Origin: an uncultured Algibacter sp.
GTDB lineage: Bacteria; Bacteroidota; Bacteroidia; Flavobacteriales; Flavobacteriaceae
Reading direction: 5' to 3'
Length of the DNA: 64,000 nt
Assembly (NCBI RefSeq): GCF_947490405.1
Contig: NZ_CANLGU010000006.1
Location: 39,410 to 103,409 of the forward strand
A model generated the notes under the pieces. The model ran no database searches and had not been told where the DNA came from. It saw only the letters and a list, made by a program, of their open reading frames with translations. Shown here one piece after another: positions 36,563 to 44,742 of this stretch. The translations under genes and the position numbers were made by a program. Position 1 is the first letter of the stretch. Each line of letters opens with the position of its first letter.

Positions 36563-36603
36563 GTCTATAATGGTAAAAACTATCTTGTCCATACTTTGTC
36601 CAT
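36563..36603 (+). promoter_or_regulatory. Operator-like triplet 2 of GTCYAT motifs
   Basis: GTCTAT at 36563, GTCCAT at 36587 and GTCCAT at 36598, with spacings of 24 and 11 bases, almost the same as triplet 1. It ends 33 bases before the -7 element of the cytolysin gene, a position typical of activator sites. Confidence 0.55.
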
Positions 36604-36635
36604 ACCAAAAATTAGTTTTCACTTGTATTCCTATC

Positions 36636-36643
36636 TAGTTTTG
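36636..36643 (+). promoter_or_regulatory. -7 promoter element of the cytolysin-like gene
   Basis: TAGTTTTG matches TAnnTTTG, 28 bases before ATG 36672. No good -33 TTG is found at 17-23 bases upstream, which fits a promoter that needs an activator. Confidence 0.5.
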
Positions 36644-36671
36644 AAGTGTTGAATCACAAAAATTAGAAATT

Positions 36672-38231
36672 ATGAAAACAAAGCTATTAACAATTAAAAA
36701 CAGCATTTATATAACACTTTTTGTTATTACACTATTTTCTTGCACAGGATGTAGTGAGGAAAGTGTTGATAACGGAAAGGTCTCAGATGAAACTATACAA
36801 ACCATAAATGATTTATTGGCAGGTTTATCTGAATTTAATCAACCAGAAGTTTCAGGAGAAGAACTTATTGAAGAAAGTAATCCAGAACGCGAAGGACAAA
36901 CTGATGAGTGTGTGGTGAAAAAATATAAAATGGCACCAGGTTTTAGTGAAATGATTTTGCTAGATCCTACCAGTGATGTTATTTATCCTGGTGCTATGTT
37001 AAAAGGAGAATCTATCCCTACAGGAGAATACATTGGTATTACCGGAGGCAGAGCTCCAATAACATTATCTGTTTCATTGGAAAACTTAAACGGAAAACCT
37101 TCAGCTCTTATTGAAAATCCTAATATTAATACCGTTAGAGAGGGTGTAAAGGATATGTTGCAACAAGGTGTAACAGGATCTACAGCTGCAAAAGTTAATT
37201 TTACTACAGAGGAAGTGTATTCAGAAGAACACTTGAATATTGCATTAGGAGCAAGCTATACTAAAGGGAAAAACAGTGTCTCAGGATCATTTAATTTCAG
37301 TAGTTCAGAAAAAAAATACAAGTATGTTATCAAGTATTTACAGGTGTATTACACAATTGATTTAACCATAGAGGAAAGCGAAAATCCAGCAAAATTATTT
37401 TCTAGTGTGCCAAACTTAAACTCGACTAGCCCTGTAGTTGTATCGTCTGTAAAATATGGAAGAATGTTATTATACACCGTAGAAACTAACGCAGAGTTTA
37501 GCGATACGCAAGCCGCTTTTAGCGCAGCGTTTAACGGTGGAGAAGTAAATGGAGAAGGCGAGCATAAAAGTTTCTGGGAAAGCTCTACAGTAAAGGCTTT
37601 AGTAATTGGTGGTTCTTCTGGAGACGCAGCTCAAGTAGTTAGCGGACCAGAAGGTGTTTACTCATATATTACTGAAGGTGGTGAGTATTCTGTAGATTCA
37701 CCAGGTGCGCCATTAGGTTACACGTTAAGGTATATTAAAAAAGGATTTCCAATTGCTAATGTTGTTTTGTCTAGCGAATATAATATTAGAAGCTGTTATC
37801 CAGCCTACCAGAAATTTGGTATCCAGCTTTACGGTATAAACTTGGTGAAAAATAATGGAGGAAGCATCCGTCTGCATGGTAATATGAAAGCGCAAATTTA
37901 TCAGGGAGGCAACGTAAAAGGTTCAGTTTCTTACACGCGTACCAGAAATAATTATATTATACCTAATGAAGGTGAATTTTGGCCAATACCAACTATTGAA
38001 ACTAAAGAAGTTGAATTATATAAGCCCGACTTAGAGAACGATTATATTCTACTGTCTGCAGAGTTTACTGAGGATGATTCCATAGGAGGTGATGACTACT
38101 TAGGAAAAAAAGAGGAGAAAATTTTACTAAAAAATGTACAAGATGATAAGGAACCTTATATAAGATTGCTTTTAACTGAAGATCCAGACATTGATATGCG
38201 TACTTACTTTTATGCGTGGCGTATCTACTAG
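36672..38231 (+). CDS. Cholesterol-dependent-cytolysin-like (thiol-activated cytolysin family) lipoprotein
   Basis: 519 residues. The signal ends LFSCTGC (Cys24 or Cys27); acidic residues right after the Cys (SEES) resemble the flavobacterial lipoprotein surface-export signal. Residues about 95-375 align with the pore-forming core of perfringolysin-type toxins: IYPGAMLKGESIPTGEYIGI, RAPITLSVSLENLNG, KYLQVYYTID, PVVVSSVKYGRMLLYTVET with DTQAAFSAAFNG, ALVIGGSSGDAAQVV, and SPGAPLGYTLRYIKK. The Trp-rich undecapeptide (ECTGLAWEWWR) and a normal domain 4 are absent; residues 376-519 differ. It is probably a surface pore-forming or binding protein that does not use cholesterol in the usual way. Confidence 0.85.
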   Translation: MKTKLLTIKNSIYITLFVITLFSCTGCSEESVDNGKVSDETIQTINDLLAGLSEFNQPEVSGEELIEESNPEREGQTDECVVKKYKMAPGFSEMILLDPTSDVIYPGAMLKGESIPTGEYIGITGGRAPITLSVSLENLNGKPSALIENPNINTVREGVKDMLQQGVTGSTAAKVNFTTEEVYSEEHLNIALGASYTKGKNSVSGSFNFSSSEKKYKYVIKYLQVYYTIDLTIEESENPAKLFSSVPNLNSTSPVVVSSVKYGRMLLYTVETNAEFSDTQAAFSAAFNGGEVNGEGEHKSFWESSTVKALVIGGSSGDAAQVVSGPEGVYSYITEGGEYSVDSPGAPLGYTLRYIKKGFPIANVVLSSEYNIRSCYPAYQKFGIQLYGINLVKNNGGSIRLHGNMKAQIYQGGNVKGSVSYTRTRNNYIIPNEGEFWPIPTIETKEVELYKPDLENDYILLSAEFTEDDSIGGDDYLGKKEEKILLKNVQDDKEPYIRLLLTEDPDIDMRTYFYAWRIY

Positions 38232-38250
38232 CACAATATTAGTCAATACA

Positions 38251-38301
38251 GTCGGCACTTTAAGTTGTGATTCAGCAACTTGGTGTTGGCTGTTATTTTT
38301 T
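38251..38301 (+). terminator. Terminator after the cytolysin-like gene
   Basis: An imperfect hairpin (GTCGGCAC...AAGTTG with CAACTTGG...GTTGGC; the AAGTTG/CAACTT core is perfect) is followed by TTATTTTTT. The T-run covers the mutS2 stop codon, so the two convergent genes nearly touch. Confidence 0.55.
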
Positions 38302-40461
38302 AGCCTCTACTAGCTCCAATAAATCTAAAGCCACATTAGTAGTAAACATACCGTAATTAACGTTAGCCTTATTTTTTTCAATACTATCAATACTCCCAAT
38401 AGCTCTACCATCATGCATGCGTACACGATCACCAACCTTTAAAATAGGTTTTGGTTTAGGTGGTGCTTCAGCAGCTTTTTTCTTTTCAGCCTTTTTCTTT
38501 TTTCTAATTACGTTTACTTTCTTTTCGGCTTCCTGCTTTACTTGTTGCTCTTTAGCTTTTAACGCTTTCTTTTGTTTAGCAGATACTTTTTTACGTTTCG
38601 AGTTCTCAATTTGTACCAATTTGAATAATTCTGCCATCAATTCGCGTTTACGCTTATTGTCAAAATATTTTTCAGCAATATCATTTACTTTTTGCCCCAA
38701 GTAAATTAGGCGTTGGTTGCTATCATAAAGCTCTTGGTAACTCTCAAGCTTTTTCTGGATTTTAGTATTAATTTCCTCTAATTTATCAGCTTCCTCTTCT
38801 TTTTTCTTTTCGTTTAACTTAAGCGATTGCCCTGTTTTTTCAAGTCTAGAGCGCTCTTTCTGGAGTTTTGCAATAGTGGCATCAAAACGTACTTTACTGC
38901 GTTCAATTTTTTTCTTAGCGCGATTAATCAAGCTGTATGGAATTCCATTTTTTTGAGCAACTTCAAACGTGAAACTACTTCCTGCTTGCCCAACTACTAG
39001 CTTAAACATGGGTTCTAAACTACGTTCATTAAACAGCATATTAGCATTAATCATATGCGGTAACTCTGTAGCTAGAATTTTTAAATTAGAATAATGAGTC
39101 GTTATAATGCCAAAAGCTTCCCGATGATAAAACTCTTCAAGAAAGGTTTCAGCCAATGCACCACCAAGTTCAGGATCGCTACCAGTACCAAATTCATCAA
39201 TTAAGAAGAGCGTGTTTTTATTGCACTTCTTTAAAAAATAATTCATTTGCTTTAAGCGGTAGCTATAGGTGCTTAGATGGTTTTCTATGGATTGATTATC
39301 GCCAATATCACTCAAAATTCTGTTAAATAAACAAACGGTACTACGTTCATGAACAGGTATTAGCATACCACTCTGAAGCATAACTTGCAGTAAACCAACG
39401 GTTTTAAGTGTAATACTTTTTCCTCCAGCGTTAGGTCCAGAAATAACAATTATTCTACTGCCCTGTTTTAATTCAATCGTCTGCGGAAATGTTTTTTCTT
39501 TCTTTTCTAAATTATTTAAATAGAGTAGTGGGTGATAAGCATCTCGCAAAAGCATGCTTTTATCCTCTGAAAATTCAGGAAGAATAGCCTGCATGGATTT
39601 GGCGTATTTAGCTTTCGCAGAAATGACATCAACATCAATTAAAAAGCTTTGATAATCCTTCAATAACGGTAAAAAAGGTCGCATAAAATCCGTCACCTCT
39701 TTTAAAATCCTAATAACTTCTTCCTGTTCTTCATATTCAAGGTTATTAAGTTCTCTGGTATGTTGTAGTGTTGTTTCGGGTTCTATATAAACAATACTCC
39801 CCGTTTTACTACCACCCATAATGGCGCCTTTTACTTTACGTCTATACATCGCTTTTACAGCAAGTACACGTCTATTTTCTACAACCGATTCTCGAATATC
39901 ATCCAAATACTCAAGGTTGTGATATGTGTTTAAGGCTGAACTAAAACTCGAATTAATTTTTCCTTTTACTTTATTAATAGATTGCCTGAGGTCAAATAGC
40001 AAATTAGATGCATTATCCTTTATGTCTCCAAAGCGGTCTACTATAGCATCAACTTTTTCAATTAACACTTTAGTTTCTTCTATGTGCGAAGCAAATTCAT
40101 TAAGCGTTGGGTAATAGTCTTCAAATTTTTTGAGAAATTTTACGATGGAGTTTATAGTAATCGACATGGATACTATTTTCTTTAATCCATGAACTTCCAA
40201 ATATGTATTTTCAATATTTAAAAGTTTGATTTCTTTTGTTATCGTATCAAATCCGTGGTTAGGAATTCTATTATCGTTATAAAATGAAGATAAATACTCA
40301 TTGGTTAATTTGAGAGCAATTTTAAGGTCCACTTCATTCTTATAAGGCTGAGTTTGTAAAGCTTTTTCGTTTCCTAGTGGTGTTACGCAAAGTTCGCTTA
40401 CTTGTTGTAAAACCGTTTGAAACTCTAAATCTTGTAATGTTTTTTCGTGGATATTAATCAT
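38293..40461 (-). CDS. mutS2: MutS2-type ATPase lacking the Smr nuclease domain
   Basis: 722 residues. MutS core and ATPase domains with Walker A SGPNAGGKSITLKTVG, Walker B FLIDEFGTGSDPELGGALAE and TTHYSNLK, then a long coiled coil with Lys/Glu-rich low-complexity DNA-binding-like segments. The C-terminus is a KOW-like beta domain (LKVGDRVRMHDGRAIGSI) ending at LLELVEAKK. Typical MutS2 proteins carry a further ~80-residue Smr domain; here it is missing, while the core seems intact. It probably acts on recombination intermediates or stalled ribosomes. ATG 40461 follows a TAACTTTG element. Confidence 0.9.
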   Translation of the reverse strand: MINIHEKTLQDLEFQTVLQQVSELCVTPLGNEKALQTQPYKNEVDLKIALKLTNEYLSSFYNDNRIPNHGFDTITKEIKLLNIENTYLEVHGLKKIVSMSITINSIVKFLKKFEDYYPTLNEFASHIEETKVLIEKVDAIVDRFGDIKDNASNLLFDLRQSINKVKGKINSSFSSALNTYHNLEYLDDIRESVVENRRVLAVKAMYRRKVKGAIMGGSKTGSIVYIEPETTLQHTRELNNLEYEEQEEVIRILKEVTDFMRPFLPLLKDYQSFLIDVDVISAKAKYAKSMQAILPEFSEDKSMLLRDAYHPLLYLNNLEKKEKTFPQTIELKQGSRIIVISGPNAGGKSITLKTVGLLQVMLQSGMLIPVHERSTVCLFNRILSDIGDNQSIENHLSTYSYRLKQMNYFLKKCNKNTLFLIDEFGTGSDPELGGALAETFLEEFYHREAFGIITTHYSNLKILATELPHMINANMLFNERSLEPMFKLVVGQAGSSFTFEVAQKNGIPYSLINRAKKKIERSKVRFDATIAKLQKERSRLEKTGQSLKLNEKKKEEEADKLEEINTKIQKKLESYQELYDSNQRLIYLGQKVNDIAEKYFDNKRKRELMAELFKLVQIENSKRKKVSAKQKKALKAKEQQVKQEAEKKVNVIRKKKKAEKKKAAEAPPKPKPILKVGDRVRMHDGRAIGSIDSIEKNKANVNYGMFTTNVALDLLELVEAKK

Positions 40462-40494
40462 TCCTAATAATAGACTCTAAAAATAAAAGAAATG

Positions 40495-40502
40495 CAAAGT
40501 TA
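40495..40502 (-). promoter_or_regulatory. -7 promoter element of mutS2
   Basis: TAACTTTG on the minus strand, 33 bases before ATG 40461. No clear -33 box. Confidence 0.45.
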
Positions 40503-40655
40503 AGCAATATGTAAGTGATTTGGACTATGTAATTTTTAAGTGTTAAAATGTTAATTAACAAACTAATAAGGGTTTTTAACAAAAAACTAACACCTATTGT
40601 TTTTATTCTACATAATTTTAATCATCAACAGAAATCAATCAAACTATTAGCAGTA

Positions 40656-40692
40656 AATAAAGCCTAATACCTTAAAACGGTATTAGGCTTGT
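40656..40692 (-). terminator. Terminator of recG
   Basis: Perfect 11-bp stem AGCCTAATACC/GGTATTAGGCT with a 7-base loop; on the minus strand it is followed by TTTATTTA. It lies 20 bases past the recG stop. Confidence 0.75.
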
Positions 40693-40709
40693 TTATGAAT
40701 GTTGCTGTT

Positions 40710-42812
40710 TTAACTAATATAATTCCAAATATTCTTGTACTTACTAAGCTGTTTATAGGTGTTTAAAAACACTTGGTTTTCTGATAACGATAACGAAGGG
40801 TCAATTTTTAATATGGATTTAGCATGATGTCTAGCCAATTGTAAAACATCACTATCTCTAACTATATCTGCTATTTTTAAGTTTAAAACACCGCTTTGTT
40901 GAGTGCCCATAATATCGCCTGGACCTCTTAATTTTAAATCTACTTCGGCAATTTCAAAGCCATCGTTGGTTTTTACCATAGTTTCTAAACGCGTTTTGCT
41001 ATTTGCACTTAATTTATGGCTCGTCATTAAAATACAATAGCTTTGTTCTGCGCCACGACCAACGCGACCACGTAATTGATGTAATTGAGATAATCCAAAG
41101 CGTTCTGCGCTTTCAATAATCATAACAGAAGCATTAGGGACGTTTACTCCAACTTCTATTACTGTTGTGGCAACCATAATTTGGGTTTCACCCTTTATAA
41201 ATCGTTGCATTTCAAAGTCCTTGTCTGCAGGTTTCATTTTACCATGAACAATTGATGTTTGATACTCAGGCATGGGAAAGTCTCTAGAAATACTTTCATA
41301 ACCATCCATCAAATCTTTATAGTCCATTTTTTCACTTTCTTGAATTAACGGATATACGATGTAAATTTGTCTCCCTTTTGAAATTTCATCACGAATAAAC
41401 TTGAAAACATTCAAACGATTTTTATCATAACGATGAACCGTTTTTATAGACTTTCTCCCCGGAGGTAATTCATCAATAATCGAAATGTCTAAATCGCCAT
41501 AAACAGACATGGCTAAGGTTCTAGGGATTGGTGTTGCAGTCATGACAAGAACGTGAGGAGGAAGCGAGTTTTTCTGCCATAATTTACTTCTTTGCTTTAC
41601 TCCAAAACGATGTTGTTCATCTATAATGGCAAGCCCTAAATTTTTAAATTTTACTTTGTCTTCTAGTAGGGCATGGGTGCCAATTAAGATTTGTAATTCG
41701 CCATTTTCTAAAGATTCATGAATAACTCTTCGTTCTGAAGTTTTAGTTGAACCTGTTAATAGTTTTATTCTGATATTCAATTTGTTACACCATTCTAATA
41801 ACCCGTTATAGTGTTGAACTGACAAAATTTCAGTCGGCGCCATTAAACAAGCCTGAAAACCGTTGTCAAGTGCCATGAGTATTGACATAAATGCTACAAT
41901 AGTCTTTCCAGAACCCACATCTCCTTGTAATAGACGATTCATTTGTGCATTACTGCCTAAATCTGCTCGAATCTCTTTTAAAACTCTTTTTTGAGCATTG
42001 GTTAATTCGAAGGGTAAATGGTCTTTAAAAAAGTTGTTAAAATGATTTCCAACTTGTGCAAAGGTGAAACCTTTAATTTTAGATTTATGAATAAGATTTT
42101 TTATAATTAACTGTAATTGAATATAAAATAATTCTTCAAATTTTAATCTAAATTGTGCCCTTGAAAGTAAGTCTTGGCTCTTTGGGAAATGCACATTAAA
42201 AAGTGCAGATTGTTTACTAATTAGTTTTAGTTCTGAACGTAAATTATCTGATAAAGTTTCATTAAACTTTCCATTGGTTTCAATAAATAATTGTTGAATG
42301 ATTTTACTAATTACTCTATTTGTAATGCCTTTATTGGATAGTTTTTCAGTAGAAGGATACACAGGTTGCATCACAGAACGTAAGTTTTTTTCGTGATCTT
42401 CTTGCAATTCTAGATCAGGATGCGCTATGTTAAATTTACCACCAAACCAATTGGCTTTCCCAAAGGCTACATAGGTTTTGTTTAGTTTTAAACTTTCTCT
42501 AATCCATTTTTGCCCACGAAACCAAACCAATTCCATGGTGCCAGTATCATCTTGAAACGTTCCAACTAAACGTTTTCCTCGTTTTTGGGCAACCTCTTTA
42601 AAGCTTGTTATTTTACCAATTATTTGAACATCTGAGTTATTTCGTTGTAATTGATTGATTTTGTAGTACTGGGTTCTGTCTATATACCTATTTGGAAATA
42701 AGTTGATTAAATCTTGGTACGTATGAATTCCCAATTCCTTGCGCAGTAAATCGGCACGGTTTGGGCCAACACCTTTTAAATAATCTATAGGAGTTTGGAG
42801 GTTAACAGACAT
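40710..42812 (-). CDS. recG: ATP-dependent DNA helicase RecG
   Basis: 700 residues from ATG 42810-42812 (MSVNLQTPIDYLKGVGPNRADLL); an upstream in-frame TTG is not favoured. The N-terminal wedge/OB region (about 1-260) includes the opening helix-hairpin YLKGVGPNRA. Helicase motifs follow: Walker A LLQGDVGSGKTIVAF, DEQHRFGVKQR, TATPIPRTLAM, and QLRGRVGRGAEQSYC (motif VI). The C-terminus has the TRG-type ending (LKLRGPGDIMGTQQSG). RecG reverses stalled forks and branch-migrates Holliday junctions. It is on its own with a terminator. Confidence 0.97.
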   Translation of the reverse strand: MSVNLQTPIDYLKGVGPNRADLLRKELGIHTYQDLINLFPNRYIDRTQYYKINQLQRNNSDVQIIGKITSFKEVAQKRGKRLVGTFQDDTGTMELVWFRGQKWIRESLKLNKTYVAFGKANWFGGKFNIAHPDLELQEDHEKNLRSVMQPVYPSTEKLSNKGITNRVISKIIQQLFIETNGKFNETLSDNLRSELKLISKQSALFNVHFPKSQDLLSRAQFRLKFEELFYIQLQLIIKNLIHKSKIKGFTFAQVGNHFNNFFKDHLPFELTNAQKRVLKEIRADLGSNAQMNRLLQGDVGSGKTIVAFMSILMALDNGFQACLMAPTEILSVQHYNGLLEWCNKLNIRIKLLTGSTKTSERRVIHESLENGELQILIGTHALLEDKVKFKNLGLAIIDEQHRFGVKQRSKLWQKNSLPPHVLVMTATPIPRTLAMSVYGDLDISIIDELPPGRKSIKTVHRYDKNRLNVFKFIRDEISKGRQIYIVYPLIQESEKMDYKDLMDGYESISRDFPMPEYQTSIVHGKMKPADKDFEMQRFIKGETQIMVATTVIEVGVNVPNASVMIIESAERFGLSQLHQLRGRVGRGAEQSYCILMTSHKLSANSKTRLETMVKTNDGFEIAEVDLKLRGPGDIMGTQQSGVLNLKIADIVRDSDVLQLARHHAKSILKIDPSLSLSENQVFLNTYKQLSKYKNIWNYIS

Positions 42813-42936
42813 AGAAGCGAATTTAAGCAAATCAATTAAAATTTAGTATTTATTGAATTCATAATATCTGGTTTAATTTGGATTATTTTTATCGGTAATT
42901 AATTAATCTTTTTAAAATTTATTTAAAACCCTAACT

Positions 42937-42972
42937 TTTTGTCAAATAGTTCTATTTCAATCCTTAAATTTG
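42937..42972 (+). promoter_or_regulatory. Promoter of the PHP-ACT gene
   Basis: TTTG at 42937-42940 and the -7 element TAAATTTG at 42965-42972, with a 24-base spacer. The ATG at 43008 is 35 bases downstream. Confidence 0.5.
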
Positions 42973-43007
42973 GTATTCTTAAAGGATAATTTAACGCAAA
43001 CGGATTG

Positions 43008-44696
43008 ATGAGAAAACTCAACGAATTTATTTGGGAAACGCATGGTATTCATGCAGGTACAGAACAAGATCATGTAAAACATGGTATTGATAAATTAGAG
43101 GATATAGTTGATAAGGCTGTTGAGGCTGGTAACCCAAGTATTACGTTTATTATACATTCTCCACGTCTTACTAATTTCCGTTATATTGCAGAAAGAGAGA
43201 CCAATGTGAAATTTATTCGTGGAAATAAATCTTACCTAAATTATCCAAAGCGTATTGCAAATCTTCGTAAGCAATATGAGGGGAAAATAAATATTAAATA
43301 TGGTGTTGAGTTAGAATGGATGGGGCCAGATATTGGTTTGCAATGGAGTCGTTCTAAAATATTTCAAGCTGAAGATGCCGATTATGTTATAGGTTCTGTA
43401 CATTTTGCACCTGAAGGATTACCTTATGATGGTTCAAAAGAAGAAGCTGAAGAACTATTAAAACTCAGAGGAAGCCTTGAAGCATATTGGGGTGGTTATT
43501 TTGATGAAATGACGCAAATGATTGAGAGTTTTGGGGATATGATTCAAATTATTGGACATATTGACTTGCCAAAGTTAAATGTAGATATGCCTGATGCCTT
43601 GGTGAATTTTGAAACCAGTGCGCATCCGCTCGCTAATAAATTTAGAACGCTTTTAGAGCTTATTGCAGATAGGAATCTGTCGCTGGATGTGAATATGGCA
43701 GGAGAGTTTAAAGGAGTTGGGGTATATCCAACTCAAAATATCTTAAGGTTTGCCAACGAGTTACAAATACCTGTATGTGTTGGTACAGACACGCATCATG
43801 TGCGCTATTATGGACTCAACTATAAAGAAAGTTTAGAGTATATTCAAAAGGCTGGTTATGAAAGTTACGTTAGTTATTCAAAGCTTATCCCAGAGAATCG
43901 TACGATTTATGATGACCATGATTTAAAAGTTAAATATACCATCTTGAATAAAGGTATTGAGTTGCTTAACCAAAGGTTAGATGACCATCAAAAACGGATT
44001 ATACCAGATTTTTCTTTTGGTGGTTCTTTTTCTGAGTTTGTAGATCTATACAGAAGTGCGACAAGTATGGGCGATTACAATGCTATTAGAATTCGTAAAT
44101 GGGGTAAGTCTATAACAGTAACTAATGAGGTGCCTAAAAATACACAAACGATTGTAAACGGCTTGTTTTCTGAACATTTGGATAAGCCCGGTGTAATTTC
44201 TTCTTTGTTTAATACTTTAGCTTCTGAAGGTATTAATGTTGAAACGGCACGTTTAAAATCTAACAACGATGGTACTGCGGTTGCATTTTTATCTATTGAT
44301 AATAAAAATGGAAAAGTGCAAAGTGCTATCGATTTTATTAACGGAACAGATGCTGGTCTTTTTACAAATTTAACGTATCAAGAAGATGCGGCAATGCCCA
44401 ATTATTATGGGGAAGGTGTGTATTTGTTAGAGATGGATGGTGTTAAATTAAATTTGGCTTTAAGTGATAAAGTTATTTTAACAAAGCATCATAATGCTCC
44501 CGGAGTTTTATTAATTTTATTATCAGCCTTAGCTTCAAAAAACATCAATATCAAAGACTTACGACTTGGTAAACTAAATAATGTTGGTTATTCTGCATTA
44601 GCTATTGATGGCGATAGTAATGTGATTAGAGATTTATTGACAAAACTCGGAACACAGTATTATGAAGCCAACTTAATAGAGTTTCATAGTTTTTAG
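43008..44696 (+). CDS. PHP-domain phosphoesterase fused to two ACT domains
   Basis: 562 residues from ATG 43008 (an in-frame TTG three bases upstream is less likely). The PHP region (about 1-325) resembles histidinol-phosphatase-type PHP proteins: THGIHAG (His12, His15), IIHSPRLTN, YGVELEW, GSVHFAP, IIGHIDLPK and GTDTHH supply the metal ligands, although the first motif is HxxH and not the usual HxH. Two ACT domains follow (about 383-455 and 487-560); the second (HHNAPGVLLILLSALASKNINIKDLRLG) closely resembles the serine-binding ACT of phosphoglycerate dehydrogenase. It is probably an amino-acid-regulated phosphatase, but the substrate is unproved. Confidence 0.75.
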   Translation: MRKLNEFIWETHGIHAGTEQDHVKHGIDKLEDIVDKAVEAGNPSITFIIHSPRLTNFRYIAERETNVKFIRGNKSYLNYPKRIANLRKQYEGKINIKYGVELEWMGPDIGLQWSRSKIFQAEDADYVIGSVHFAPEGLPYDGSKEEAEELLKLRGSLEAYWGGYFDEMTQMIESFGDMIQIIGHIDLPKLNVDMPDALVNFETSAHPLANKFRTLLELIADRNLSLDVNMAGEFKGVGVYPTQNILRFANELQIPVCVGTDTHHVRYYGLNYKESLEYIQKAGYESYVSYSKLIPENRTIYDDHDLKVKYTILNKGIELLNQRLDDHQKRIIPDFSFGGSFSEFVDLYRSATSMGDYNAIRIRKWGKSITVTNEVPKNTQTIVNGLFSEHLDKPGVISSLFNTLASEGINVETARLKSNNDGTAVAFLSIDNKNGKVQSAIDFINGTDAGLFTNLTYQEDAAMPNYYGEGVYLLEMDGVKLNLALSDKVILTKHHNAPGVLLILLSALASKNINIKDLRLGKLNNVGYSALAIDGDSNVIRDLLTKLGTQYYEANLIEFHSF

Positions 44697-44742
44697 ATTG
44701 ATTTTTTATGATTTTGGATTAATCTTTGATACCTTTAAAATC

